The notes beneath the pieces were generated by a model. That model made no database searches. It was given only the letters and a program-made list of their open reading frames with translations, and was not told the origin of the DNA. From JOPF133 sp052144935 (GTDB lineage: Bacteria; Acidobacteriota; Terriglobia; Bryobacterales; Bryobacteraceae): 9,007 bases of DNA. Shown piece by piece: positions 1 to 5,358 of the stretch (position 1 is its first letter; every line of letters begins with the position of its first letter). Location: positions 1-9,007 of the forward strand of contig JBKQPR010000248.1 of the NCBI GenBank assembly GCA_052144935.1. Direction: 5' to 3'. The position numbers and the translations under genes were made by a program.

Positions 1-98
1 TCGATGGCGCAAACGCTATCATCGCCCTGCGCTGCTGCAAACTCAGTGGACGCTACGAGGACTTCTGGGAGCGCCGCTCCGCCCGGCGTGCTGCCTGA
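1..98 (+). CDS. Transposase, C-terminal fragment (ISKra4-like)
   Basis: Only the last 31 codons are in the window, in frame from base 3 to a TGA at 96-98; the start lies upstream. The residues read DGANAIIALRCCKLSGRYED followed by FWERRSARRAA. The ALRCC...SGRxEDFWERR ending matches what I know of the extreme C-terminus of ISKra4-family transposases, which are common in Acidobacteriota and Cyanobacteria. The catalytic DDE residues are not visible, so activity cannot be judged. The family name comes from memory of the motif and is moderately sure; that it is a transposase tail is more secure, because it lies at the point where a neighbouring gene is broken. Confidence 0.6.
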   Translation, partial: DGANAIIALRCCKLSGRYEDFWERRSARRAA

Positions 99-126
99 TC
101 CCTTCCCTCAAATCTGACGTGCACCC
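1..126 (+). mobile_element. 3' end of an insertion sequence (probably ISKra4 family)
   Basis: This is the right-hand end of an IS whose body lies left of the window. It contains the C-terminus of a transposase (stop at 96-98) followed by about 25 non-coding bases. The end is placed at roughly 123-126 because the minus-strand tlde1 reading frame loses family similarity exactly there (after its KGKWHMG residues). The outward-facing end would then read close to GGGTGCACGTCAGATTTGAG. The terminal repeat cannot be confirmed because the left end and the target duplication are outside the window. The family assignment rests on recognition of the transposase tail. Confidence 0.6.
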
Positions 127-275
127 ATGTGCCACTTGCCCTTGGGGATCGGCCCTACATCGTGCACATCTTGCATGGCCGGATTGTTCTTGCCCGGTCC
201 CATTCCGGAATAGCCCGTGCCGGCCGGTTGGGCGTTGTGCGAGAGAGCGCCGGTAAGTTGGTTATAAGTCCACAT
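108..275 (-). pseudogene. tlde1/DUF2778-domain protein, truncated by IS
   Basis: The ATG at 275 opens a 55-residue frame, MWTYNQLTGALSHNAQ, then GTGYSGMGPGKNNPAMQDV, then VGPIPKGKWHMG. The GYSGxGxGKNNPAxQ...VGPIPxG block is the signature of the N-terminal half of the tlde1 family (DUF2778, L,D-transpeptidase-fold enzymes acting on peptidoglycan, seen as type VI effectors and in phage-like lysis contexts). Full members are about 130-180 residues and carry catalytic His and Cys further on. Here the similarity stops at WHMG, three out-of-family residues (RQI) follow, then a TGA, at the place where the IS end is inferred. The enzyme is therefore without its catalytic half and presumably dead. It starts 3 bases after the stop of the holin-like gene, so it was the last gene of that cluster. 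Confidence 0.75.
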
Positions 276-278
276 AAG

Positions 279-437
279 TCACTTATCGTTATCCTTTGCA
301 GCCAGTAACCCGGAGCCGGTAATCGCCACCCCCGTGGCGACGATGCGGGCCTGGTACTCAGGCGGCGCCCAGATGGTTGCCAGCGCCACCAGCACGCCGG
401 CTACCCCTAAAATGGTGGTCTTCCAGTTCGCCAGCAT
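279..437 (-). CDS. Small holin-like membrane protein (52 aa)
   Basis: The frame begins MLANWKTTILGVAGVLVALA and ends GLLAAKDNDK. An N-terminal NWKTT-G motif, one or two hydrophobic stretches (residues about 8-23 and 32-47) and a terminal AKDN match a recurrent class of very short phage and prophage membrane proteins found beside endolysins and often called holin-like. Two close membrane passes linked by APPEYQAR are possible. A strong ribosome site (GGAGG at 444-448, minus strand) sits 6 bases before the ATG and overlaps the stop of the upstream gene. The tlde1 gene begins 3 bases after its stop, which gives the classical order membrane protein then peptidoglycan enzyme. A holin role is inference from size, hydrophobicity and position. 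Confidence 0.75.
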   Translation of the reverse strand: MLANWKTTILGVAGVLVALATIWAPPEYQARIVATGVAITGSGLLAAKDNDK

Positions 438-440
438 GAG

Positions 441-995
441 TTACCTCCGGGCGGCCAGCGCCGCCTGATTGGCCTGCGCCTCGGCTTGCACCCGTAGGGT
501 CGCCAGGCGCGCCGCTTCCGCCGCCGATAGCTTGAAGTTGGTGGAACGCGCAGCCGCCACCAGGCGTGCGTGTCCGGCCGTTCCCGCCAGCGGAAACAGC
601 GCGGCCACGGCTCTGGCCGCATTCGCCACAGCGCCCACTTCGGCGACCAATTGAGGAGGAGAATTGGGCGGAAGGATTTGGCTAGGATCCTGCCCAACCA
701 GCGTGGCGATTGCGCCGGCGATGGAGACCGCCTTCTGCTGGCTGGAAATCTTGCTGGCGGCAATCTGGGCGATTTCGCCAAACACCTGGTTGGCCACCGC
801 CAGGTAAGCGCTGACCGGCGCGGCCACCGCCGGCGCGAAGGCCGCCAGCACCAGCGGCGCGGCCACCGAAGCGGCGTCCACGCCGATTTGCAGATCGGCG
901 ATGACCTCGTCGATCTGATTGGCCGTGCAGGCCGTTTGCGCTACCAGCAGAGCTAACAGCGCGAAGACTGTGAGAGCTTTTGAGATACGTTTCAT
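441..995 (-). CDS. Exported Ala-rich protein, possible lipoprotein
   Basis: A 184-residue protein starting MKRISKALTVFALLALLVAQ then TACTANQ. Residues 1-22 form a signal sequence with a Lys/Arg head and a Leu-rich core. Cys23 could be the lipid-modified residue, but the preceding Q-T-A is not a textbook lipobox, so signal peptidase I cleavage nearby is also possible. The mature part is strongly Ala-rich and helical, with a small Pro-rich break (ILPPNSPPQ, about 107-115) and a C-terminal charged helix (KLSAAEAARLATLRVQAEAQ). The frame stays open upstream to 1094, but those 33 codons are an interspersed intergenic repeat (YLCLSVANFF type), so the ATG at 995 is preferred; AAGGA lies about 10 bases before it. 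No family recognised. Its place ahead of the holin-like gene suggests an envelope role. Confidence 0.7.
   Translation of the reverse strand: MKRISKALTVFALLALLVAQTACTANQIDEVIADLQIGVDAASVAAPLVLAAFAPAVAAPVSAYLAVANQVFGEIAQIAASKISSQQKAVSIAGAIATLVGQDPSQILPPNSPPQLVAEVGAVANAARAVAALFPLAGTAGHARLVAAARSTNFKLSAAEAARLATLRVQAEAQANQAALAARR
444..448 (-). promoter_or_regulatory. Strong Shine-Dalgarno for the holin-like gene
   Basis: GGAGG on the minus strand, 6 bases before the ATG at 437, lies inside the last codons of the preceding possible lipoprotein gene (AGG then TAA). It is the best ribosome site in the leftward cluster and supports both the start choice and coupled expression. Confidence 0.7.
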
Positions 996-1043
996 TTGTG
1001 TTTTTCCTTTTCTAAGAGCATTTACAACCGCTGGGAGAAAGAA

Positions 1044-1115
1044 ATTGGCCACAGATAAACACAGATAACTCAATCTCGTTTTATCTGTGTTCATCTGTGT
1101 TTATCTGTGGCCAAT
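1044..1115. repeat. Perfect 23-bp inverted repeat built of decamers
   Basis: Bases 1044-1066 and 1093-1115 are perfect reverse complements (left arm begins ATTGGCCACAGATAAACACA), with a 26-base loop. The arms have a 10-base period: 1081-1090, 1091-1100 and 1101-1110 read TTATCTGTGT, TCATCTGTGT, TTATCTGTGG, and 1051-1070 holds two copies of the complementary decamer. Repeats of this sequence are, as I recall, scattered between genes in Acidobacteriota, Verrucomicrobiota and relatives. It lies 12 bases past the glycosyltransferase stop and could fold as a terminator or mRNA-end stabiliser. No T-run follows on the minus strand. Confidence 0.85.
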
Positions 1116-1126
1116 CACTCTTTCTT

Positions 1127-2218
1127 CTAAGCCAACAACCTGGAACTGGGCCCCAGGTTCAGATCCATCTCGTTGCGGGCGCGAAAGTAGTGCCGGAGGT
1201 CGTCGCGCAGGCGCGGCTTGTTGCCGGTGAGCTGCCAAAGGCCCTGCCAATCGCGCTTGAGATCTACGTACGGATCGAAAGCGTTGTCCGTCAGGATGCG
1301 CTCCCGTTCCCGGTAAAAGCGATTCCCCTTCGGCCCGTGCCAAAAGTGGGTGATGGTGTTGTCGAGGTACCCGATGTTGGCCTTGAGCACTCGCGCCCCC
1401 TGCTGCCAGCGCTTCACGGCCTGGTAATACGGTGCGCATTGCGGGATGTGGTCGAGGCCGTCCGCCAGGCCGGCCATCCCATATGCCATGATCCAATCCG
1501 CCGAGCCTAAGATGGCCTGATCGAAAAGGCCGCCCATGTCGTTCCACGTGGAGCGGCGGAATGCCCAGCCAAGCCCGGTAGCGCCCCACCATTGTCTTTG
1601 GGCGGCGGTCTGGCGATCCGCCGCGGGCCCAGAGGGCGCCCCGGCGCACGGCTTCATGTATGAGTTGGCATCCGCGGCTTTCGACACCCGGGTTTGGAGG
1701 GCCGCGCTGTCCATGAAGATCTCCGGCGTGATGCTGTGGGAGTAGGAGTAGGCGAAACTATTGGTCACGCAATACGGCCGGTGGCGGTAATCCACGTCGA
1801 TGAACTGGTGGAACAACTGGACTGCGCCGTAGTGCTGCAACTGGTGAATGGCCTCGAGCGCCCAGTCGTAGCGGGAGCACTGCACGTCGCCGTCGAGATA
1901 GGCTATGTACTGCGCGTCCGGCGGCATCCGCTGCACGACCAGGTTGAGCACGTTCTCTTTCAGCCACAATTCGTGCTCGGTGCGGAATTGGAACTCTCTG
2001 GGATTGCCCGCCTCCGTGACTTCGAAGGGCCGGTCTCCAAACGCCACTTCGCCCACGTAAAGTAATACATTGGGATCTCGCTCCATCCGCTTGCGGAAGT
2101 CGTTCATCAACTCCCGGCGCACGGGCCATCGTTGCGGATTCGAGTACATGCAGGCGACGTGCAAGACCCGATTTTCGGACCAAAGGGAGAAGGCCTGGTG
2201 GACGTTTGGATGCAACAT
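1127..2218 (-). CDS. GT-A type glycosyltransferase
   Basis: A 363-residue soluble protein with no signal or membrane segment. The sequence YIAYLDGDVQ (about 104-113) gives a metal- and sugar-nucleotide-binding DxD-type motif (Asp109-Gly-Asp111) after a beta strand, as in GT-A glycosyltransferases. GATGLGWAFRRSTW (212-225) followed by GSADW (238-242) resembles the acceptor-side block of galactosyltransferase C-like domains (gate Trp, then an E/D-D-W element), and HFWHGPKGNRFYRER (291-305) provides a late His-rich motif. It would transfer a sugar from a nucleotide donor; donor and acceptor cannot be told. The ATG at 2218 overlaps the stop of the 62-aa gene by one base (TGATG), which supports this start and coupled translation. 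A sugar transferase inside an envelope/lysis-like cluster suggests modification of surface glycans or a phage-type structure. Confidence 0.75.
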   Translation of the reverse strand: MLHPNVHQAFSLWSENRVLHVACMYSNPQRWPVRRELMNDFRKRMERDPNVLLYVGEVAFGDRPFEVTEAGNPREFQFRTEHELWLKENVLNLVVQRMPPDAQYIAYLDGDVQCSRYDWALEAIHQLQHYGAVQLFHQFIDVDYRHRPYCVTNSFAYSYSHSITPEIFMDSAALQTRVSKAADANSYMKPCAGAPSGPAADRQTAAQRQWWGATGLGWAFRRSTWNDMGGLFDQAILGSADWIMAYGMAGLADGLDHIPQCAPYYQAVKRWQQGARVLKANIGYLDNTITHFWHGPKGNRFYRERERILTDNAFDPYVDLKRDWQGLWQLTGNKPRLRDDLRHYFRARNEMDLNLGPSSRLLA

Positions 2219-2406
2219 CAGTAGTCGTCTCCAACAAGAATGTGGCGCAGTTGCTCGGCGGTGATCCGTGCCGGTAGCGGATGCGGGTCCGGGCTGGTGA
2301 GCCTCATCTCCCCGAACCGGCGCACGGTCGCGTCAATGGCACGCTCTAGCGCATCCGGCGGGAGCGGTGTCCGCAAATCGGCGGGACGCTCGAAGTAGAC
2401 GCTCAT
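2218..2406 (-). CDS. 62-aa protein of unknown function
   Basis: Reads MSVYFERPADLRTPLPPDAL, then ERAIDATVRRFGEM, and ends EQLRHILVGDDY. I do not recognise a family. It has no membrane segment, a Pro-rich N-terminal third and two predicted short helices. The frame is open upstream to 2478, but those codons are antisense-looking and overlap the upstream gene; the ATG at 2406 forms an ATGA overlap with the upstream stop, and its own stop shares one base with the next ATG. This tight packing on both sides is the main evidence that it is real. It may be an adaptor or cofactor for either neighbour, but nothing shows this directly. Confidence 0.65.
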   Translation of the reverse strand: MSVYFERPADLRTPLPPDALERAIDATVRRFGEMRLTSPDPHPLPARITAEQLRHILVGDDY

Positions 2407-3167
2407 AGCGCCGCCAGATCGGCCTGGAGGGCCCCCCAGTCGAAACCGCTGGGAGCTTGGCCATTCTGCTCCATCCATGCGGTGGAGAGCACTGCGTAGG
2501 CCTCATCGCAGTAATCGGCCACGAAATTGTGGGACGCCGGCATCAGTTCTCCCCAGGTGATGGCCTGGAAGCCGCCGGAGCCGTCCTCGGCCGCCAGCGG
2601 AGCGCAATGGCCGCCCCATGATCCCGGTTTGCCTTTGCCGTGCAGACCGCACGCGGGAACCGTCCAACTGCTGGTGTTCTCGGCGCTCTCCGGCATCGCG
2701 AAACCGGTGAACAGGCCGCCGAAGAGCCACAGCGCGGCCTTCACCTCGGCATCGTTGGTCAGGTCCACTTCGGCGAAAGCCGCGATCTGGTTGGTCTGTC
2801 CGCCGATCGAGATGCCCGTGTTCCGCCAGTAATTCAGGGCATTGAGCATGTTGCATCCCTGATCGGTGGACGGGTTGGAAGGATCGTACCCGCCGATGGC
2901 CGAGTAGGCTGCGATCACTTCGGCTTCCGAGGGTTGCACAATGGGGCTGCCGGCGTTGGCCTGCCACGTCATGGCCTCGTGCATCATGCCTGCGATCACG
3001 CAGTCGCTGAGCTGATCGTTCAGCAGCATTCCGTACTGCGGGACTGCCTTGGTCCAATCGACCGCCGGCGGCGCGGCGGGAAGCTCCGACATCTTCAGAT
3101 ACTTGGAGAGTTTGAATGTGCGCTGATCGGAGCGCTTGGGTTGTCTTCCTAGTTTTCCGGTTTTCAT
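2403..3167 (-). CDS. Candidate papain-like cysteine peptidase (254 aa)
   Basis: Starts MKTGKLGRQPKRSDQRTFKL with a basic, non-hydrophobic head and no signal peptide. YGMLLNDQLSDCVIAGMMH (45-63) looks like the nucleophile segment of a papain-fold protein: Cys56 at the start of a helix, with Asn50/Gln52 as possible oxyanion residue. GSWGGHCAP (182-190) offers His187, and TWGELM (204-209) and CDEAYAVLS (220-228) form the rest of the core. I recall uncharacterised phage and bacterial proteins with the same NDQxxDC...GGH...TWG...YCDEAYAVLS order, usually called hypothetical. The start follows the upstream stop by 2 bases with no obvious ribosome site, so translation is probably coupled. Peptidase activity is inference; an amidase or transglutaminase-like reaction is possible. 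Confidence 0.7.
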   Translation of the reverse strand: MKTGKLGRQPKRSDQRTFKLSKYLKMSELPAAPPAVDWTKAVPQYGMLLNDQLSDCVIAGMMHEAMTWQANAGSPIVQPSEAEVIAAYSAIGGYDPSNPSTDQGCNMLNALNYWRNTGISIGGQTNQIAAFAEVDLTNDAEVKAALWLFGGLFTGFAMPESAENTSSWTVPACGLHGKGKPGSWGGHCAPLAAEDGSGGFQAITWGELMPASHNFVADYCDEAYAVLSTAWMEQNGQAPSGFDWGALQADLAAL

Positions 3168-3169
3168 AA

Positions 3170-3976
3170 TTACTGTTGACTCTGTACTTTCACGGTGTTG
3201 ACGACCTCGACGCGTGGCTTCCAAAGGTGCTCCACCAGAGTGCCCGCCACGGGGCCGGCCGCGTGGCTGATAATCTCTCCGGCCAGGGTCTTCCAGAAGC
3301 TCGCCTTGGTTGGCTTGAACATGTCGCGGATGTACCCGACGGCCTGCTCGGTATTGGCGGCGGCCCCGTCCAGGTGCCCGGAAGCGCTGCCCAGGTTGCG
3401 CGCGGCGCGAGACCAGGATTCGTCGCCCAGCAGGGTGGCCGCCCGGTCGATCGCGGTGGTGGACGAAGCCAACATTTGATGGCCGTCCGCGGTGAGCGTG
3501 ACCAGCGAGGCCTGCACCTGCCCCAAGTCCGCCGTGAGCGAGGGCAGCACGCCCTCGTTCAAGTTATGGTTGGCTCCGGCGATCAGCGTGTTGGCCGAGT
3601 GCAGGGTAGCCAGGGTTTCCTCGGAAATCGCCCGCAGCGATTCGCGCTGCTCGCTGGAGGCCAGCCGCGCCACGTTGCTGGCGCGCCCGATTTGGGCGGT
3701 CACGGTGTTCACATTGCGCAACGTGCGGGCCACGCCGCTGCGCGGGTCGGCCAGCGCGGCACTGACGGTATGCAGATCGCGGCCGGCCTGGGCCAGTTGC
3801 CAGGTGGCATCCCGCAGGTTCCAGGAGGCATCCACCACATTGCGCTGCAGGCGGCCGTCCACGCGCGCCGGCAAGGTCAGCATCAGCCAGACCAGGGCGG
3901 AGGTGACGGCCAGCAGGCACACCGAGGCTGTCACCGCAAGCAGAACCCGTTCGAGGGACCGAGGTAACGGGAGCAT
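3170..3976 (-). CDS. Membrane-anchored helical/coiled-coil protein (268 aa)
   Basis: Residues 11-35 (VLLAVTASVCLLAVTSALVW and on) form a single N-terminal membrane anchor after a short basic head (RSLER). The remainder is one long, mostly helical region of Leu/Ala/Asn heptad character, repeatedly spaced by Asn-Leu and Thr-Leu pairs (residues about 45-210), ending in FKPTKASFWKTLAGEIIS, a small hydrophobic amphipathic segment and a basic/Val-rich tail. The layout resembles Mce-like or methyl-accepting-type helical rods and some phage lysis-region proteins, but no domain is recognisable. It is the first gene of the leftward cluster and ends 2 bases before the peptidase. The ATG at 3976 places the anchor correctly; no good ribosome site precedes it. 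Confidence 0.7.
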   Translation of the reverse strand: MLPLPRSLERVLLAVTASVCLLAVTSALVWLMLTLPARVDGRLQRNVVDASWNLRDATWQLAQAGRDLHTVSAALADPRSGVARTLRNVNTVTAQIGRASNVARLASSEQRESLRAISEETLATLHSANTLIAGANHNLNEGVLPSLTADLGQVQASLVTLTADGHQMLASSTTAIDRAATLLGDESWSRAARNLGSASGHLDGAAANTEQAVGYIRDMFKPTKASFWKTLAGEIISHAAGPVAGTLVEHLWKPRVEVVNTVKVQSQQ

Positions 3977-4042
3977 TGCTTCGCGGGGCCTCCGCGCGCC
4001 TCAGGACGCGGAAGGTTCTCCTCATCCCCGGTTTAGCACGCT

Positions 4043-4056
4043 GGCCAGCGCTGGCC
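4043..4056. promoter_or_regulatory. 14-bp perfect palindrome (possible operator)
   Basis: GGCCAGCGCTGGCC is a perfect two-fold symmetric site 67 bases ahead of the first gene of the leftward cluster (ATG at 3976). Its position would suit an operator for a dimeric regulator. GC-only palindromes of this size can occur by chance in such DNA, and no regulator gene is adjacent. Confidence 0.3.
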
Positions 4057-4251
4057 TCTAGGAGGGATTTGGCAGGAGGGCGGTAAGTGGTTCAATCGGT
4101 TGGCAAAATAGAGTTCCCAGAAAATTCCGAGTTTTGTGAACGGCCTTCCCCAGATCCGCGGAATGCCGTGTTCAAACCGGTGAGGCCGGCGGATTCGCCG
4201 CTCCCCACGTCATCGGGCTGGATACCCCAGTCTGTCGTCCGGGTGCCACGA

Positions 4252-4310
4252 AGCTGTCAGCTACCAGCCGTCAGCTCGCGGCCATGCCAGAGTGGCTGAT
4301 GGCTGATAGC
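4252..4310. repeat. Imperfect hairpin of repeated heptamers, possible terminator
   Basis: GTCAGCT occurs at 4256-4262 and 4270-4276, and GGCTGAT occurs at 4294-4300 and 4301-4307. The two halves pair: 4260-4275 against 4295-4310 matches at 14 of 16 positions. It begins 2 bases past the stop of the DUF4342 gene on the minus strand and could end that transcript, though no T-run follows. The GCTGACGGCTGAT style is reminiscent of dispersed intergenic repeats in Acidobacteriota. Confidence 0.55.
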
Positions 4311-4312
4311 GT

Positions 4313-4753
4313 TTACCCGCCTTGCGAATCGTGCTCGCCGGTGCCCCCGGTGTCTTCCAGCTTGGTGCCCTTCCTGTCGACGTGCTGGGCCACCGTGCCG
4401 GCCATGTTCATCTGGCTTTCGGTGGCGCCGGTGGAGCGGTCGGTCACCGAGGAGTGCCCTCCAGCCGCGGTGTGGCCCCCCGCCGCGGCGGGCCGTGCAG
4501 CCGGGGCGGCGCGCTCTACCACCACATCGAAATGGGAAACTACCGTGGCGATGGCGGCGACCGCCGCCAGAATGGGCGCCAGAACCACGCCTACGGTTGC
4601 CACGGAGAGGGGGATCTCCACAAATGTATGGCCGCCCTCGTCCTTGATGATGATTCTGCGCACGTTGCCTTCGTGGATAAGTTCCTTCACCTTATCGGCG
4701 AGGTCTCCCGCGTGTACTTTGACTTGCTCGAAGATTCGGCCCAATTGATCCAT
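4313..4753 (-). CDS. DUF4342 domain protein
   Basis: A 146-residue protein. Residues 10-48 (QVKVHAGDLADKVKELIHEG, then NVRRIIIKDEG, then FVEIPLS) match the DUF4342 pattern closely: a helix with K-V-K-E-L-I-H-E-G-N followed by a strand R-I-I-I-K and E-I-P-L. A hydrophobic segment follows (VATVGVVLAPILAAVAAIAT, 51-70), typical of the family and likely a membrane helix or hairpin. The C-terminal 75 residues are low-complexity (Ala/Gly/His/Thr/Ser) and probably disordered, longer than the family core. The biochemical function of DUF4342 is unknown. TACACT ends 6 bases before the ATG with no ribosome site between, so the mRNA may be leaderless. It follows the GyrI-like gene by 36 bases. Confidence 0.85.
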   Translation of the reverse strand: MDQLGRIFEQVKVHAGDLADKVKELIHEGNVRRIIIKDEGGHTFVEIPLSVATVGVVLAPILAAVAAIATVVSHFDVVVERAAPAARPAAAGGHTAAGGHSSVTDRSTGATESQMNMAGTVAQHVDRKGTKLEDTGGTGEHDSQGG

Positions 4754-4759
4754 GTGGGA

Positions 4760-4770
4760 AGTGTAGCGCG
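4760..4770 (-). promoter_or_regulatory. Promoter-like element CGCGCTACACT, possible leaderless start
   Basis: TACACT (4760-4765, minus strand) fits the TANNNT form of a -10 box and ends 6 bases before the ATG at 4753, so transcription would begin at or next to the start codon. The same 11-mer precedes the GyrI-like gene at 5244-5254. No matching -35 was seen. Confidence 0.5.
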
Positions 4771-4789
4771 AAGCGCCGGGCCGTGCTGT

Positions 4790-5236
4790 TTATTTTAGGA
4801 CATAGAAGACATCGGTGCGGCGCTGGGCCGGATCGTCGTTCCAATGCCCGTAAACTTCCCAAAACGGTCCGGCGGCCTGGCGTTCATTCTCCCGAAGCCA
4901 CCGCTGGATGGCGTTGTGCGCCTCGCCCAACCGATCATATGGACCCAGATACGCCACCGTAGCCGCGGTCCCGCCCGGAGTGGAGACAGCCATCACCTCC
5001 CCGGTGGGATCGAAGGGACCGAAAACCTGGACCCCCACGTCGATGGGGGTTCCCGCGCCGGCCGGATCGCCGTGATAGAGGACCACGTTAAGCCCGCGCG
5101 CGACCGGCGGCGGGTTCCTGTAGAAGCGGTCGAACAGCTCCCGGATGGTGCGGCTGAGGTTCGCGAGGCTGGCGTGCCCCCGCAGGGCGGCAAGGGGGCA
5201 GGGCGGAACTTCCACCAGTTGAACGGGAGAGATCAT
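4790..5236 (-). CDS. GyrI-like/AraC effector-binding domain protein
   Basis: A 148-residue stand-alone GyrI-like small-molecule-binding protein. It begins MISPVQLVEVPPCPLAALRG, the usual first strand with the P-x-x-x-A-x-x-x-G turn. TVAYLGPYDRLGEAHNAIQRW (93-113) and FWEVYGHW (125-132) carry the hallmarks: G-x-Y at the second repeat, a helix ending in W-L, and Glu127 in the W-E-x-Y motif, which faces the ligand pocket in this fold; TDVFYVLK is the last strand. No DNA-binding domain is attached, so it probably binds or sequesters a small molecule or acts on a partner. The frame is open upstream to 5320, but those residues are Ser/Arg/Ala-rich and unlike the family; the ATG at 5236 is preferred and sits 7 bases from a TACACT box. 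Confidence 0.85.
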   Translation of the reverse strand: MISPVQLVEVPPCPLAALRGHASLANLSRTIRELFDRFYRNPPPVARGLNVVLYHGDPAGAGTPIDVGVQVFGPFDPTGEVMAVSTPGGTAATVAYLGPYDRLGEAHNAIQRWLRENERQAAGPFWEVYGHWNDDPAQRRTDVFYVLK

Positions 5237-5243
5237 CCGTTCG

Positions 5244-5254
5244 AGTGTAGCGCG
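5244..5254 (-). promoter_or_regulatory. Promoter-like element CGCGCTACACT, possible leaderless start
   Basis: Identical over 11 bases to 4760-4770. TACACT (5244-5249) ends 7 bases ahead of the ATG at 5236 and there is no ribosome site in the gap, which supports both the short start of the GyrI-like gene and a leaderless mRNA. Confidence 0.5.
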
Positions 5255-5330
5255 GCTGGAGGTGTGCGGAGCGGCCCTATGATCGGCCATGGCCGGAGGA
5301 TTCGCGGCGCGGCTCCACAAATTGCCCGGC

Positions 5331-5351
5331 TGGTATATTCAAAGAGGAAGG
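5331..5351 (+). promoter_or_regulatory. Extended -10 promoter and ribosome site of the TA pair
   Basis: TGG-TATATT (5331-5339) is an extended -10 box. AGAGGAAGG (5343-5351) is a good Shine-Dalgarno, 7 bases before the GTG at 5359. Transcription would start near 5346, leaving a very short leader. No clear -35 is present, as is common with extended -10 promoters. Confidence 0.55.
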
Positions 5352-5358
5352 CACTCCG

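Larger units (their letters stand above)
3977..4312. other. 336-bp intergenic region
   Basis: No credible gene. The open frame 4087-4299 (plus) is Pro/Ser/Arg-rich, has no ribosome site and runs into the hairpin repeat, so I regard it as chance. The region should hold the promoter of the leftward cluster; no convincing -35/-10 pair was found. It contains a 14-bp palindrome at 4043-4056, a relatively AT-rich patch at about 4085-4140, and a hairpin repeat at 4252-4310. Confidence 0.6.

Noticed and set aside
145..158. 14-mer GGGATCGGCCCTAC also found at 6399-6412
   Set aside because: One copy encodes VGPIP of the tlde1 family and the other crosses the oxidoreductase stop; with this GC content a chance match is reasonable and there is no shared flank.
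996..1094. N-terminal extension of the exported-protein gene (residues YLCLSVANFF)
   Set aside because: These codons are the interspersed inverted repeat read as protein; they would also bury the signal peptide. The ATG at 995 is the sensible start.
1044..1115. CRISPR array
   Set aside because: The decamer units are contiguous, with no spacers of constant length and no cas genes.
3176..3967. Long plus-strand frame opposite the membrane rod gene
   Set aside because: Gly/Gln/Arg-rich antisense composition, no ribosome site; the minus-strand frame has a proper membrane anchor and fits the gene row.
4087..4299. Plus-strand 70-codon frame in the intergenic region
   Set aside because: Pro/Ser/Arg-rich, no ribosome site, and its end falls inside the hairpin repeat.
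5237..5320. Upstream extension of the GyrI-like gene
   Set aside because: Residues are Ser/Arg/Ala-rich and absent from the family; it would cover the TACACT promoter-like box.
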